DNA from: Roseiarcus sp963741405
Lineage (GTDB): Bacteria; Pseudomonadota; Alphaproteobacteria; Rhizobiales; Beijerinckiaceae
DNA: 64,000 nucleotides
Assembly: GCA_963741405.1 (NCBI GenBank)
Contig: CAVUHX010000017.1
Span: 3,562 to 67,561 of the forward strand
Reading direction: 5' to 3'
The notes beneath the pieces were generated by a model, which searched no databases, was not told where the DNA came from, and saw nothing but the letters and a program-made list of their open reading frames with translations. Below are positions 51,968 through 61,425 of the stretch, in pieces (within the stretch, counting starts at the first letter, position 1; each line of letters starts with the position of its first letter). The translations under genes and the position numbers were made by a program.

Positions 51968-52047
51968 CGGTGCGACAGGGCCCAGATTTTCGCGGCTGAA
52001 TTCACCGATAGCCCACTACGACCAGATTTGCCTGGGAGAGGTCGCCC

Positions 52048-53199
52048 TCATCTGGGCGGAGACCCTTGCGCGCCGAGGGTCTCGGACGTTTCGACGGAGG
52101 CCGCTGCGGCGCCCACGCCCTTCGCTGCGGTCTCCAGCATTCGATCCGCAAGCCCCTCGTGGGTGTCGTCGAGGCTCTCCCCGGCCGCGAAACGGTCGGC
52201 CACGATCTGGACCATCTCCGAGCTCTTGACGAACTTGTTGTGATTGACCTTGTCGTCGGACTGCAGCTTCGAGAGGTCGTAGACGGTGACGTCGTCCTTC
52301 GCGAGGTGGGACTTGTAAGGCTCGGCCGTCGGGTCAATGGCGCCCAGGCGCGCGTCGCTTCCCCAAATCCAGCCGGACAGCGCCAGCGCGCGGTCATCCT
52401 TCGACGCGAAGAGAGTGAAGCGCGGACGCGGAGAGCCCATGTCGGCGATGTCGTTGTCAAACTGGTCGACATCGATGTCGGGCGCGGCGAGCATGACGTC
52501 GCTGATTTTGGCGGGCAGCCGCCGATCACGGATCGCCATCTGACGCAGCGTCTCCATCAAGAGGCAGTTGCCCATGGAGTGGGCCAGGATGTCGATCTCG
52601 GCGACCGCCGGGTCGCGCGAAAGCCTAACCAGGACCTCTTCGAGCGCGTCGCGCGACAGGCCCGCACTCTCGCGGTCGTAGCCGTATGCCAGCGCGTTGG
52701 CGCGCGAGGGCCATGTGAACAACACCGGCACGACCTCGGCATTCGTGTCATGCACAATTTGCGCGAAGCGGAAGACCGCGTCGTCGAACCGATTGTTGTA
52801 GCCGTGGACGAAAACGAGCGCGCGGCGCTTGGGCACAGACGCCGCTCGGGCGCGAACCCATCGATCAAAATCCGCTTGTTCGACCTGAGCGACTTTTCGG
52901 GCGACGAAGGCCGTCGCAGGATCTCCCGGGACGCGAGCCGGCAAGTTCACTTCCCCCGGCTTGCGCGCCCGGTCTGGAGGAATGGAGACCACGATGTTGG
53001 TGTAGGTCAGCCCGACGCCCCGTTCGCCGGTGTACAGCTCGCCCGGATTCGCCGCACGGCGCCGCGTCGTGGCGACGATCATGTCGACTGTCGACGCGCC
53101 CTCCACGGTCGCCGCGACAGGCGTCAATAGGTCGCTCGGCGCGCTGGCGCAGGCTCCCAGCGCAGTCGCGAAAGCGGCAGCGAGCGCGATGTTTTTCAT
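52048..53199 (-). CDS. DUF900-type alpha/beta hydrolase, lipoprotein
   Basis: A 383-aa esterase-like protein with a lipoprotein signal (MKNIALAAAFATALGACASA; lipobox LGAC, acylated Cys17). The hydrolase core has RALVFVHGYNNRFDDAVFRF and the nucleophile elbow IDILAHSMGNCLLMETLR, as in DUF900 proteins. It should be anchored in the envelope. ATG 53199 sets the signal peptide correctly; the much longer open frame upstream overlaps the porin. Same strand as the porin and ketone-body genes, 44 nt behind the porin stop. Confidence 0.87.
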   Translation of the reverse strand: MKNIALAAAFATALGACASAPSDLLTPVAATVEGASTVDMIVATTRRRAANPGELYTGERGVGLTYTNIVVSIPPDRARKPGEVNLPARVPGDPATAFVARKVAQVEQADFDRWVRARAASVPKRRALVFVHGYNNRFDDAVFRFAQIVHDTNAEVVPVLFTWPSRANALAYGYDRESAGLSRDALEEVLVRLSRDPAVAEIDILAHSMGNCLLMETLRQMAIRDRRLPAKISDVMLAAPDIDVDQFDNDIADMGSPRPRFTLFASKDDRALALSGWIWGSDARLGAIDPTAEPYKSHLAKDDVTVYDLSKLQSDDKVNHNKFVKSSEMVQIVADRFAAGESLDDTHEGLADRMLETAAKGVGAAAASVETSETLGAQGSPPR

Positions 53200-53243
53200 C
53201 GCTCCAATTTGTCGCCGGCGCGTACCGATCTTTGAGATCATGA

Positions 53244-54675
53244 TTAGAACCTGACCTGTCCCCGCAGACCGACGAACACGACTGTCGAATTGTTCGCGAC
53301 CGTAGGGTTGACGATTGCCGGCTCGACCGTCTGCGCCTTGATCGCCGGCGCGATGACCTGAAGGTCGGCAGTAAGGCGGAACCACTTCGCTATCGCGAAA
53401 TTGTAAAACATTTCGGCTCCGTACTCGTCGCCGAGCGTGATCAACGGGTACAGGTGCTGTTTCAAGATATCGCTGTAGCCCTCGTAGAAAACTCCGACGC
53501 CGAACCGGTCGTCCAATCGTCCGGGAAGAGGACTCGTCCCTCCAATGCCGCCGAGCGCCGACCATTGTAGCGAGTTGGGATTGCCGTCCGACCAAGCCGC
53601 CTGTCCGAACAATCCCCAGGACTTGGACGGTTCCGTCTGGCTTTGCCAAAGCGTCTGCTCGAACGAATAGCCGACCCACCACCGTCCGCGCTTCTCGGTC
53701 GTCTCCGCTCGCAACTCGGGAGGGAGATAGTTTTCGGCGTCCTGGCCCCACAAGGCTTGGGTAATGAAAGCTTTGATGAGTGCCGCCCTGAAAGCGGGGT
53801 TGGCGAATTTGCTCAGGTCAGGGAGGCTTGCGAAGTCCGTGCCCTTTTCGCTGCTGATCGCGGCCATGAACGAATCGCTGCGAGCGAGGCCCAGGAGGTT
53901 GCTCGACACGTCCATCGAGCCTCTGAGCGTCACCCCCGCGCTGAAGGGACTTTCAAATCCGGTGTAGTTGATCGCATCAGTCGGGTCGTAGACCATCAGC
54001 GTGAAGGAGAGCGGATTGATCTTATAGATACCCATCGCGCCGAACGCCGCGACGGGCACGATGCCGCTCGGCGGTCCGACGAATGCGGTGTTCCAGAAAG
54101 ATTCGACGCCACGCCCGCCGCTGAACTTGTGGCCGCTGGCGTAGAAGTCGAACATGTTCGTCTTGCCCGCCAGGAGCGTCAAATTCGAGCCGAAACGCTG
54201 CGAGACGTAGACGCTGCTGAAGTCCCCGCCCGGGTGGTTTAGGACCGGAAAGGTCATCGCCGTGTTGTTGGGGATGGTCGTGCCCCCGACGTAGCCCGGC
54301 GTCGTGCCGACGTTGTACTCGCCATGCACCTGAATGCCGAAGCCGTTCCAGAGCCCCAGCTTGCCGCCGTCGATGCTGAGAAACAGATCGCCCTTCCCGC
54401 CGAAGTCGAACGTGTGATCAGCGTTTCCGGCGGTCGGCCCCTCGTAGAACCCCGTCAGCGAAGGCAGGACGGTGATTCCGCGGGCCGACAGATCGTCGCG
54501 CACGCCGCCCCAGTCGCCGGTTAAGGTGGAGCGGTCGAGCACAGGTCCGCCATAGGCGGCGCCCGGGGCGGCCTCTTGGGCGCACGAAGGACTGTTAGCC
54601 GCACACGCCAGCGCGGCGGCGGCGCAAGCGGCTGTCAGCAAGGGCGGACAGCGACGGCCAAATCCCGTTCGCACC
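53244..54675 (-). CDS. OprB-family carbohydrate-selective porin
   Basis: Outer-membrane beta-barrel of about 476 aa. A signal peptide (PLLTAACAAAALACAANSPS, cleavage near CAQ) precedes the OprB signature LTGDWGGVRDDLSARGITVL. Alternating beta segments run to the terminal strand VVFVGLRGQVRF, with the aromatic C-terminal residue of barrel proteins. GTG 54675 follows AAAGGAACGGAG; an upstream GTG/ATG is possible. It would admit sugars or small polar solutes. It follows the bdh gene by about 60 nt on the same strand. Confidence 0.88.
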
Positions 54676-54736
54676 GTACTCCGTTCCTTTGTCACCGCTG
54701 AACCCAGCAGTTCCCGATCGATCCGCCCGCAAAACC

Positions 54737-55519
54737 TCATTCCATGAACCAACCATGACTCACGACCAGCGACTGGCCGGTCAAGGCGTTGTTGGCGAAA
54801 GCAGCAAAGAACAAGGTGGCCTCGGCCACGTCCTGAACGGTCGTGAACTCGCCGTCGACGGTGTCCTTCAGCATGACGTTCTTCACCACCTCGTCCTCGG
54901 TGATGCCGAGCTCCTTGGCCTGCTCGGGAATCTGCTTGTCGACCATGGGCGTGCGGACGAACCCCGGGCAAACCACGTTTGCATGCACACCGTACTGCGC
55001 GCCCTCCTTGGCTACGACTCGCGCGAGCCCGATGAGGCCGTGTTTGGCCGTCACATACGGCGCCTTGAGCTTCGAGGCTTCCTTCGAGTGGACGGAGCCC
55101 ATGTAGATGACGCTGCCGCCGAGGCCGGATTTGTACATATGCGGGAGACAAGCGCGGGTCGTGAGAAAGGCGCCGTCGAGATGGATCGCCAACATCTTTT
55201 TCCAGTCGGCGTAACTCAATTTTTCGAGCGGACTCACGATCTGGATGCCCGCGTTGCTGACAAGGATGTCGACCCCGCCGAACGCAGCGACCGTCGCCGC
55301 AACCCCGGAATTGACGGCCTCTTCGTCACAGACGTCCATTGCGACGCCGATGGCCTCGCCACTTCGTTTCCGAATCTCCGCGGCTGTTGCTTCGGCGGCC
55401 TCCTTGTTCAGGTCGGCGATAGCCACTTTCGCCCCTTCGCGCGCGAAGGTGAGCGCGATCTCCTTGCCGATTCCGCTGGCGGCGCCGGTGACGATGGCGG
55501 ACTTGCCCTTGAGCTTCAT
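54737..55519 (-). CDS. 3-Hydroxybutyrate dehydrogenase
   Basis: SDR of 260 aa that interconverts (R)-3-hydroxybutyrate and acetoacetate with NAD. Cofactor loop TGAASGIGKEIALTFAREGA, NAGIQIVSPLEKL, catalytic YVTAKHGLIGLARVVAKEGA. VVCPGFVRTPMVDKQIPEQA is diagnostic for the BDH family. It is preceded by acetoacetate decarboxylase (10-nt gap), so both act on acetoacetate. Likely part of PHB or ketone-body use. Confidence 0.93.
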   Translation of the reverse strand: MKLKGKSAIVTGAASGIGKEIALTFAREGAKVAIADLNKEAAEATAAEIRKRSGEAIGVAMDVCDEEAVNSGVAATVAAFGGVDILVSNAGIQIVSPLEKLSYADWKKMLAIHLDGAFLTTRACLPHMYKSGLGGSVIYMGSVHSKEASKLKAPYVTAKHGLIGLARVVAKEGAQYGVHANVVCPGFVRTPMVDKQIPEQAKELGITEDEVVKNVMLKDTVDGEFTTVQDVAEATLFFAAFANNALTGQSLVVSHGWFME

Positions 55520-55528
55520 GTCATTGCC

Positions 55529-56269
55529 TCATTTGGCCAGATAGTCGTGAACGACTTTGCCGAGTCCCAGCGTCATGTCGGACAGGATGTGCACGCCGCT
55601 GATGACCTCGCGCACCGGCAGCGACGCCACCGGCGCAAGCGCGTGATGAAACAGCTCGATCGCCGCCGGGCCTTCCCAGGCACCCTTCACCGTAATGTCC
55701 TCCATGAAGTAACGCACGAGCTCGCAGATGCGCGGCCTGCCGTCGACATGGGGAATGATTTTCAGCAGGAAGTTCGGCTCCGACATCGACGCCAGGATCG
55801 GCTCGTGCGCGACTGCCCGATGCTTGTAACCCATCGTCGCCACCGCGACGGGGACGGGGCCGTATCTCAGCACGCCGCCAAGCGTGTCCTTCTCGACCCT
55901 GAGCTCCGGATACGCCAGCTTCTTCGGAAAGCCCCAGAGTTCGCGCCCGCCTGCGATCGGCGCATGATCGTTGAGGTACATGGCGTGGACATAGCCCCCG
56001 CGCTCGCCGCGGAAGCTGACGGGGATCACCTGGCCGCTTTCGGAGTAGTCGCCGAAGCCGGTCGAGTTGGGCATGCGGATGAATTCGTACTTGACGATCG
56101 GATCAGTCATTTCCAGCGGTGCCGGAATCACCGCCTTGAGCGCCTCGGGGTCGGTCCGATAGGTGACGATGAAGAACTCGCGATCAATGAAACGGTACGG
56201 TCCGGGCGGAAACGCCGGACTGGTCAACGGCATCGCGAACGCCCGCCTCCGGACTTCAGACTCTTCCAT
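55529..56269 (-). CDS. adc: Acetoacetate decarboxylase
   Basis: A 246-aa decarboxylase converting acetoacetate to acetone and CO2. The catalytic lysine pair sits in GGRELWGFPKKLAYPELRVE. PGPYRFIDREFFIVTYRTDP at the N-terminus and the C-terminal HILSDMTLGLGKVVHDYLAK are family features. It lies between the patatin (27-nt gap upstream) and bdh, a grouping known in Rhizobiales. Its ATG at 56269 is followed after 12 codons by another ATG. Confidence 0.93.
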   Translation of the reverse strand: MEESEVRRRAFAMPLTSPAFPPGPYRFIDREFFIVTYRTDPEALKAVIPAPLEMTDPIVKYEFIRMPNSTGFGDYSESGQVIPVSFRGERGGYVHAMYLNDHAPIAGGRELWGFPKKLAYPELRVEKDTLGGVLRYGPVPVAVATMGYKHRAVAHEPILASMSEPNFLLKIIPHVDGRPRICELVRYFMEDITVKGAWEGPAAIELFHHALAPVASLPVREVISGVHILSDMTLGLGKVVHDYLAK

Positions 56270-56295
56270 GCAAAGCTTCCTTCCTGGTCTGGACG

Positions 56296-57444
56296 CTAGA
56301 GTTCGAAGACGCGCACGCCGTTTCCGTAGTCGGTGACGCGGCAGGCTTCGGGGTGCGTCAGCACTTTCTGCACATCGTACTGACCGCCACGCCAGAGATC
56401 GTCGATGGTCGCTCGCGAGAACTCGTAGTCCTTGAAGTCTGACGACCCGGTGTCATGCCGATTGACGAGGTGGACCAGCGACAGCGGTCCTCTCTGGCTC
56501 ACCTCCGCCAGCTTTTGTACCTGCGGATCGGAGCGCAGCGACTCTGGCAGCTTGGCGAGAACATCGGCCAGTGTACTGCGCAGCGTTTCGATTTTTCGGA
56601 TCAGGGTATCGGTCAGGCGCTGCTTGCTCTGGTACTGAATGTCTTTTGCTCGCTCCTGCACCTGGTTGAGATTCTGTGGCAATTCGCCCTTTCCGCTGAA
56701 CAGATCGACCGCCACGACGAGCGCGCTGATGCGGAAATCCTCGCACACATATTGCAGCGGCGTGTTCGACATGATGCCGCCGTCCCAATAGAACTCGCTG
56801 TCGATTGCGACCGGCGGGAACCCAGGGGGAAGCGCGCCGCTGGCCATGACGTGGTCCGCAGCGATGACATCCCGCGCGCTGTCGAAATAGCGGGACTCGC
56901 CGGTGCGCACGTTGACTGTACCCAGTGAAATCCGTACGTCGCCATTGTTGATGCGATCGAAGTCGACGAGGTCATTGAGCGTCGCCCGCAACGGCTCTGT
57001 GTCGTAAAAGCTCATCGCCGCCAGGCTCCCGTCGGGCGCCAAATAGGGCGGCGGCAAACGCGGCGCGAAAAATCCCGGGACGCCGAAAGTCGCTACGGCG
57101 GCGGCGCTCATCCGGTTCATCAGGGGTCGCGCGAAGTCCATTCCGGCCGGCAAGACAAAAGGCGAGCGCTCCGAAACGCAATTCCAGAATTCGCGCAGCC
57201 GCTCGATCCGGCGTTCCGGCGGGTTGCCGGCGATCAGCGCAGAATTTATCGCCCCGATCGACACGCCGGCTACCCAGTTGGGGGTGAAGCCAACCTCGGC
57301 AAGGCCCTCGTAGACACCTGCCTGATAGGCGCCCAGAGCGCCTCCGCCTTGCATCACCAGAACGCGGCGGTCGTGATCTATGAAAGCAGTCGCCGCAGAG
57401 GACGGTTGGGATCGAGTCTTGCCTGGGCTGGGCATCGCAATCAC
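56296..57444 (-). CDS. Patatin-like phospholipase with DUF3734-type C-terminus
   Basis: Acyl hydrolase of 382 aa. The oxyanion loop and nucleophile read VMQGGGALGAYQAGVYEGLA and GVSIGAINSALIAGNPP (G-x-S-x-G); the Asp is in YWDGGIMSNTPLQYV. The C-terminal third (LRSDPQVQKLAEVSQRG, SLVHLVNRHDTGSSDFKDYE) matches the DUF3734 tail of PHB- and lipid-linked patatins. No signal peptide. Co-transcribed with adc and bdh, suggesting release of acyl units from lipid or PHB granules. Confidence 0.9.
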   Translation of the reverse strand: MIAMPSPGKTRSQPSSAATAFIDHDRRVLVMQGGGALGAYQAGVYEGLAEVGFTPNWVAGVSIGAINSALIAGNPPERRIERLREFWNCVSERSPFVLPAGMDFARPLMNRMSAAAVATFGVPGFFAPRLPPPYLAPDGSLAAMSFYDTEPLRATLNDLVDFDRINNGDVRISLGTVNVRTGESRYFDSARDVIAADHVMASGALPPGFPPVAIDSEFYWDGGIMSNTPLQYVCEDFRISALVVAVDLFSGKGELPQNLNQVQERAKDIQYQSKQRLTDTLIRKIETLRSTLADVLAKLPESLRSDPQVQKLAEVSQRGPLSLVHLVNRHDTGSSDFKDYEFSRATIDDLWRGGQYDVQKVLTHPEACRVTDYGNGVRVFEL

Positions 57445-57581
57445 TTTTCACTGAGTCGGCGCATTCAAGCGAACGGGCCGAATCTGGAAACAAGGCCCCC
57501 GAGGATCGAGAGTCCGAGGCGGACAACAACAGAGGCGACCAGCAACGTCAGACATTCGTCCAGCGCTCCACCGGTACGTCG

Positions 57582-57842
57582 CTATCGGCGGCGGCCGACT
57601 CTATTGACTCCGCCATTGCGGTTGCCCGGTCGAGGCGCGGTAACGTGGCCTACTCCAACGTGGCCTACTCCAACGTGGCCCACTCCGACAGGCCGAGCAA
57701 CGAGACGAACGCCGGGCCGTGCTACGCACCCGTACGGATAATCGATGTAGGTGCAATAAATGACGGCATTTGCAACTTCCGTCGTCGCCACGAGCCCTAT
57801 GAGCGTCGCGATTGCGACAAGCATCAGCTTCATTTTGGACAT
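57582..57842 (-). CDS. Small secreted protein with GVGHV repeats
   Basis: An 86-aa exported protein: signal peptide MSKMKLMLVAIATLIGLVAT with cleavage after VANA, a short cysteine-bearing region (IYCTYIDYPYGCVARPGVRL) and three perfect GVGHV pentapeptides encoded by a 15-bp tandem repeat (57646-57690), then a basic tail. Similar secreted GCVxRPG peptides occur in Bradyrhizobiaceae; function unknown. The start at 57842 follows CGGAG; ATG 57860 and 57878 also lie in frame. Confidence 0.6.
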   Translation of the reverse strand: MSKMKLMLVAIATLIGLVATTEVANAVIYCTYIDYPYGCVARPGVRLVARPVGVGHVGVGHVGVGHVTAPRPGNRNGGVNRVGRRR

Positions 57843-57882
57843 CTGAAAACTCCGTTTCATGCTACCGTCTAAGGACAAGCGC

Positions 57883-59592
57883 CTATGTCACTTCGGCCCT
57901 CGCATCGAACAGTCCATTGTGGGCGAGGGAGAGCATGCCTCCCGAGACGTCGCAGGCCTTGAATCCGTTCTGCAGCAGGATTCGCGTCGCCGCGTAGGCC
58001 CGTTGGCCGGAGCGGCACACGACATGGATCTCGCGGTCGCGCGGCAGCTCTTTGAGGCGTGTCCGCAATTCTCCAATGGGAATGTTCACCGCTCCCGGAT
58101 AGTTCTCCACTGCGAGTTCGAACGGTTCGCGAACATCCAGGACGAACCCCGCCTTGGCCGCTTCCCAGTGACTGATTGGCATGTCGCCGCGCAGCACATC
58201 GGCGGCTACCATCCCGGCGAAATTGACCGGGTCCTTGGCGCTGCCGAATTGGGGAGCGTAGCAGAGCTCCGCCTCTTCGAGGTCATAGACGGATGCGCCC
58301 ATCTGGAGCGCCATCGCCAGCGCGCTGATCCGCTTGTCGACGTTGTCTTCGCCGAGCGCCTGGGCGCCGAGCAGGCGTCCGTCGGACTTGCGGAAGATCA
58401 CCTTCATCGCGATCGGCCGCGCGCCCGGATAATATCCTGCGTGCGAGTTGGGATAGAGGTAGATTTTCTCGTAGTCCTTGTCGCCGATCCGGATGAGCGT
58501 CTTCTCGCTGGCGCCGGTCCAGGCGGCCGCGGCGTTGAAGAGCCCGATGATTGACGTGCCCTGGCTGCCGCGGAAGTGGGAGTCGCGCCCGGCAATCACA
58601 TCGGCCGCGATGCGGCCCTGCCGGTTCGCCGGGCCGGCGAGCGCGATGAGCGCCCATTCGCCGGTCACGAAATCCTTGACTTCGACAGCGTCGCCAACTG
58701 CCAAGATGTCCGGGTTGCTCGTTCGCATCTGGTCGTCGACCCGGATGCCGCCGCGCTCGCCGATCGTCAGGCCGGCCATTTTGGCGAGCGTGGTATCGGG
58801 ACGGACGCCAAGCGACAATATTACGATGTCGGCCGGATAAACCTTCCCGGATTTCGTTTCGACGTCGATGGCGTTGTTCGCGGCCTGCTTGAACGCGGCC
58901 ACACCGTCACCAAGCGCGAGACGAATTCCATGCCGCTCCACATAGCCTTCCACAATCCGCGCCATCTCCCGGTCGAGCGGCGCCAGGACCTGATCGAGCA
59001 TCTCGACCAGCGTGACGTCGAACCCCCGATGGACGAGGTTCTCCGCCGTCTCGAGGCCGATGAACCCGCCGCCGATAACCACCGCGCGTGTCTTGGGCCT
59101 CACCGTCTGGAACCCGGAGTACCGGTGCATGCCCGAGAGGAATAGAGAGCCTTTTTCGATCCACTCGCGGATGGCTCGCGCGTCGGGCACGGTCCTGACC
59201 TGGAAAATCCCCGGCAGATCGATGCCCGGCAGGGGCGGACGCACCGACGGCGCTCCGGGCGAAAGCACCAGCTTGTCGTAGGATTCGGCCGTGACCTTGC
59301 CGGTCGCGACATCGCGCAGATCGATGGTCTTCTTTTCTGGCGAGATCGCGACCGCCTCGCAGCCGGTTCTCGCGTCGACGGCGAACTGGCTGCGGAACGT
59401 CTCGGCGTCCGCCACCAGCAGGCTCGACTCCTTCTCGATCACGCCCCCGACATGATACGGCAGTCCGCAGTTCGCATAAGAAACGTACGGCCCGCGTTCG
59501 ACCATGAGAATCTCGGCCTTCTCGTCCAATCGACGCAGCCGCGCCGCACAGGATGCGCCGCCCGCCACGCCGCCCACGATGATGACTTTCAT
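57883..59592 (-). CDS. CoA-disulfide reductase with rhodanese domain
   Basis: A 569-aa FAD/NAD(P)-dependent disulfide reductase of the CoADR group. N-terminal FAD motif VGGVAGGASCAARLRRL, redox Cys42 in SYANCGLPYHVGGV, NADH motif VVIGGGFIGLETAENLVHRG. From about residue 465 a rhodanese domain follows with a Cys-containing loop HVVCRSGQRAYAA. Such enzymes reduce CoA disulfide, persulfides or polysulfide. In a Dsr organism this fits persulfide handling. Divergent from the AraC regulator, whose candidate sites lie 100 nt upstream. Confidence 0.92.
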   Translation of the reverse strand: MKVIIVGGVAGGASCAARLRRLDEKAEILMVERGPYVSYANCGLPYHVGGVIEKESSLLVADAETFRSQFAVDARTGCEAVAISPEKKTIDLRDVATGKVTAESYDKLVLSPGAPSVRPPLPGIDLPGIFQVRTVPDARAIREWIEKGSLFLSGMHRYSGFQTVRPKTRAVVIGGGFIGLETAENLVHRGFDVTLVEMLDQVLAPLDREMARIVEGYVERHGIRLALGDGVAAFKQAANNAIDVETKSGKVYPADIVILSLGVRPDTTLAKMAGLTIGERGGIRVDDQMRTSNPDILAVGDAVEVKDFVTGEWALIALAGPANRQGRIAADVIAGRDSHFRGSQGTSIIGLFNAAAAWTGASEKTLIRIGDKDYEKIYLYPNSHAGYYPGARPIAMKVIFRKSDGRLLGAQALGEDNVDKRISALAMALQMGASVYDLEEAELCYAPQFGSAKDPVNFAGMVAADVLRGDMPISHWEAAKAGFVLDVREPFELAVENYPGAVNIPIGELRTRLKELPRDREIHVVCRSGQRAYAATRILLQNGFKACDVSGGMLSLAHNGLFDARAEVT

Positions 59593-59690
59593 ATTCAGAT
59601 CCTCGTCGTAACGTCACGCGCCGTCCGAACTATTTTCTCGCAGCTTCAGTGAAATAATCATGAGGTTACATGGGATTGGGCCGAATCTAT

Positions 59691-59732
59691 TGGACCTTTG
59701 CAGACAAAAACTGGACATTTGCAGACAGAAGC
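59691..59732 (+). promoter_or_regulatory. Two direct repeats, candidate AraC-type operator
   Basis: TGGACCTTTGCAGACAAA (from 59691) and TGGACATTTGCAGACAGA (from 59712): two near-identical 18-bp units with a 21-bp period, i.e. two helical turns, the layout bound by AraC-family dimers. They lie 14 nt before the regulator start and about 100 nt before the divergent reductase gene. Confidence 0.65.
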
Positions 59733-59746
59733 GGTAAGCGTCCTGC

Positions 59747-60865
59747 GTGATTTCGACGCACCATCGATCCAAAGGCGCGAGGCGCAGGGCCAAGGACGCC
59801 AGCGTCCGCGTCGGCGTTCTGACAGCGGCTCCCGGACTCCTGAAGAGCCTCGGCGTCGAGCCGGCCGAAATCCTGTGGGAGGCGGGGCTCGCCCCGAGCC
59901 TCCTGGATACTTCCGATAATCTCATTTCGTTCCGCGCCCGCGGTCGCCTGCTGAGCCTGTGCGCGGCAAGGACCCGATGCGGGCACTTCGGCCTTCTTCT
60001 GGGTCAGCAAGGGCGCCTGTCCCATTTCGGCCTCGTCGGGTTTCTGGTGCAGCACTCTCCGGACGTGGGAACGGCGCTCCGCAACCTGGATCGCTATCTG
60101 CATCTCCATCTCCGCGGCGCGACGCTGACGTTCACCGACATCGACGGCGTTGCGACTCTGGACTTCGAAATCGACGAGCGCGACGTCGAGGGCCGCGAAC
60201 AGGTCGAGGACGCCGCGATCGCATTCGCGTGCAACATCCTTCGTTCGCTTTGCGGCGCCGACTGGAAGCCGAACGAGGCGCTGTTCGCACACCGCACGCC
60301 CGAGGATGTGAGGCCGTTCTCGCGGTTCTTTCGGGCGCCGCTGCGCTTCGACGCCGGCAAGAACGCGCTCTTGTTTTCGGCGGATTGGCTGACGCGTCCA
60401 ATGCCGGCGGCCGACGCCGAGTTGCGGCGGCTCCTGCAGAAGCAGATCGACGCGCTCGAGATGAAGGATGGCGCGAATTTGCCGGAGAGGGTGAGAAGCG
60501 TCCTGCGAACCGCCATCTTGACCGACCACGGGGCGATTGAGGACGTGGCGCCGATGTTCTCGATGCACAGCCGCTCGCTGCATCGTCGCCTCAGGGAATT
60601 CGGCGTCACCTTCAAGGCGCTGGCGGACGAAACCCGCTTCGAGATCGCCCAGCAGATGCTGGAGGATTCCGCGACGCCCATCAGCCAGATCGCCATGGCG
60701 CTGGACTACGCCGACGCGAGCGCGTTTACGCGTGCCTTTCGACGCTGGACCGAGACGTCGCCGGCGGCGTGGCGAGCGGCTGCCAATGCGCGAAAGGCCG
60801 AGCAGCGCTTGCGCCGTGCGGCCGGCGCGCAAGCCCAACGCGGTCGGCGCCCTGCGCCATCCTGA
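59747..60865 (+). CDS. AraC-family transcriptional regulator
   Basis: A 372-aa regulator of the OruR/ArgR-like (Arabinose_bd, PF12625-type) subgroup. The N-terminal sensing domain spans about 20-220 (APGLLKSLGVEPAEILWEAG, LVGFLVQHSPDVGTALRNLD). The C-terminal double HTH covers about 255-340 (HSRSLHRRLREFGVTFKALA, ISQIAMALDYADASAFTRAF). GTG 59747 is the only start near the domain boundary. It probably controls itself and the divergent CoA-disulfide reductase through the direct repeats just upstream. Confidence 0.88.
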   Translation: MISTHHRSKGARRRAKDASVRVGVLTAAPGLLKSLGVEPAEILWEAGLAPSLLDTSDNLISFRARGRLLSLCAARTRCGHFGLLLGQQGRLSHFGLVGFLVQHSPDVGTALRNLDRYLHLHLRGATLTFTDIDGVATLDFEIDERDVEGREQVEDAAIAFACNILRSLCGADWKPNEALFAHRTPEDVRPFSRFFRAPLRFDAGKNALLFSADWLTRPMPAADAELRRLLQKQIDALEMKDGANLPERVRSVLRTAILTDHGAIEDVAPMFSMHSRSLHRRLREFGVTFKALADETRFEIAQQMLEDSATPISQIAMALDYADASAFTRAFRRWTETSPAAWRAAANARKAEQRLRRAAGAQAQRGRRPAPS

Positions 60866-61134
60866 CGAACGGCAAGCAAATCCTTCCTCACCCCCCGACA
60901 CGCGACTGCATGCCCCCCAACCGGAAACGACGCGGCGGCATGGAAGAGGACCGCCCGATCCCGGACTTTGGGTCGTTCCAATACGTAGAATCCACAATTG
61001 CGTCGAGGGCAGAACATTGAGAACGTATGTTTGCGCCCGGGTCTCCGGACCGCTCGCCATGACGGCGATCGCCCGACCGGTTCATGGGCCCTGGCAGGAA
61101 AGGCGACGCACGCAGGTTCAAGGGGGATGAGCCG
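60866..61134. other. Intergenic stretch without a supported gene
   Basis: 269 nt after the AraC gene. Short open frames lack motifs. No repeat, hairpin terminator or promoter clear enough to call. Confidence 0.4.
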
Positions 61135-61410
61135 ATGCCGGTCAAGAGAACGACAAACCTGGAAGACAGTTCCGCCCTTCGCCGTGCGCCGTCGATCGAC
61201 ATCGACGACGTCCGGAGAAATCTGCGCTGGCGCCTTGCCCTGTCGCTCCTGGCCGCCACCCTGATTGTCGTCGCGGAGGCGACCGCACTGCGATCCACGG
61301 TCGAGACGGCGAGCCGGCCGCAAACCGGACGCGAGCGGATGAGGGCGCCGGGTTTCGTGTCGCCGCCCCGACCGGATCGGATCATGGTCGAGACGATGGG
61401 CCTCGGTTGA
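61135..61410 (+). CDS. Small single-pass membrane protein
   Basis: A 91-aa protein starting MPVKRTTNLEDSSALRRAPS. One membrane helix lies near residues 32-51 (WRLALSLLAATLIVVAEATA), followed by a basic C-tail. ATG 61135 has GGGGGATG upstream at a workable distance. Family not recognised. It precedes the CRP-type site and cold-shock gene, but the 150-nt gap argues for separate control. Confidence 0.55.
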   Translation: MPVKRTTNLEDSSALRRAPSIDIDDVRRNLRWRLALSLLAATLIVVAEATALRSTVETASRPQTGRERMRAPGFVSPPRPDRIMVETMGLG

Positions 61411-61425
61411 CGTCGACGTTCGCGG

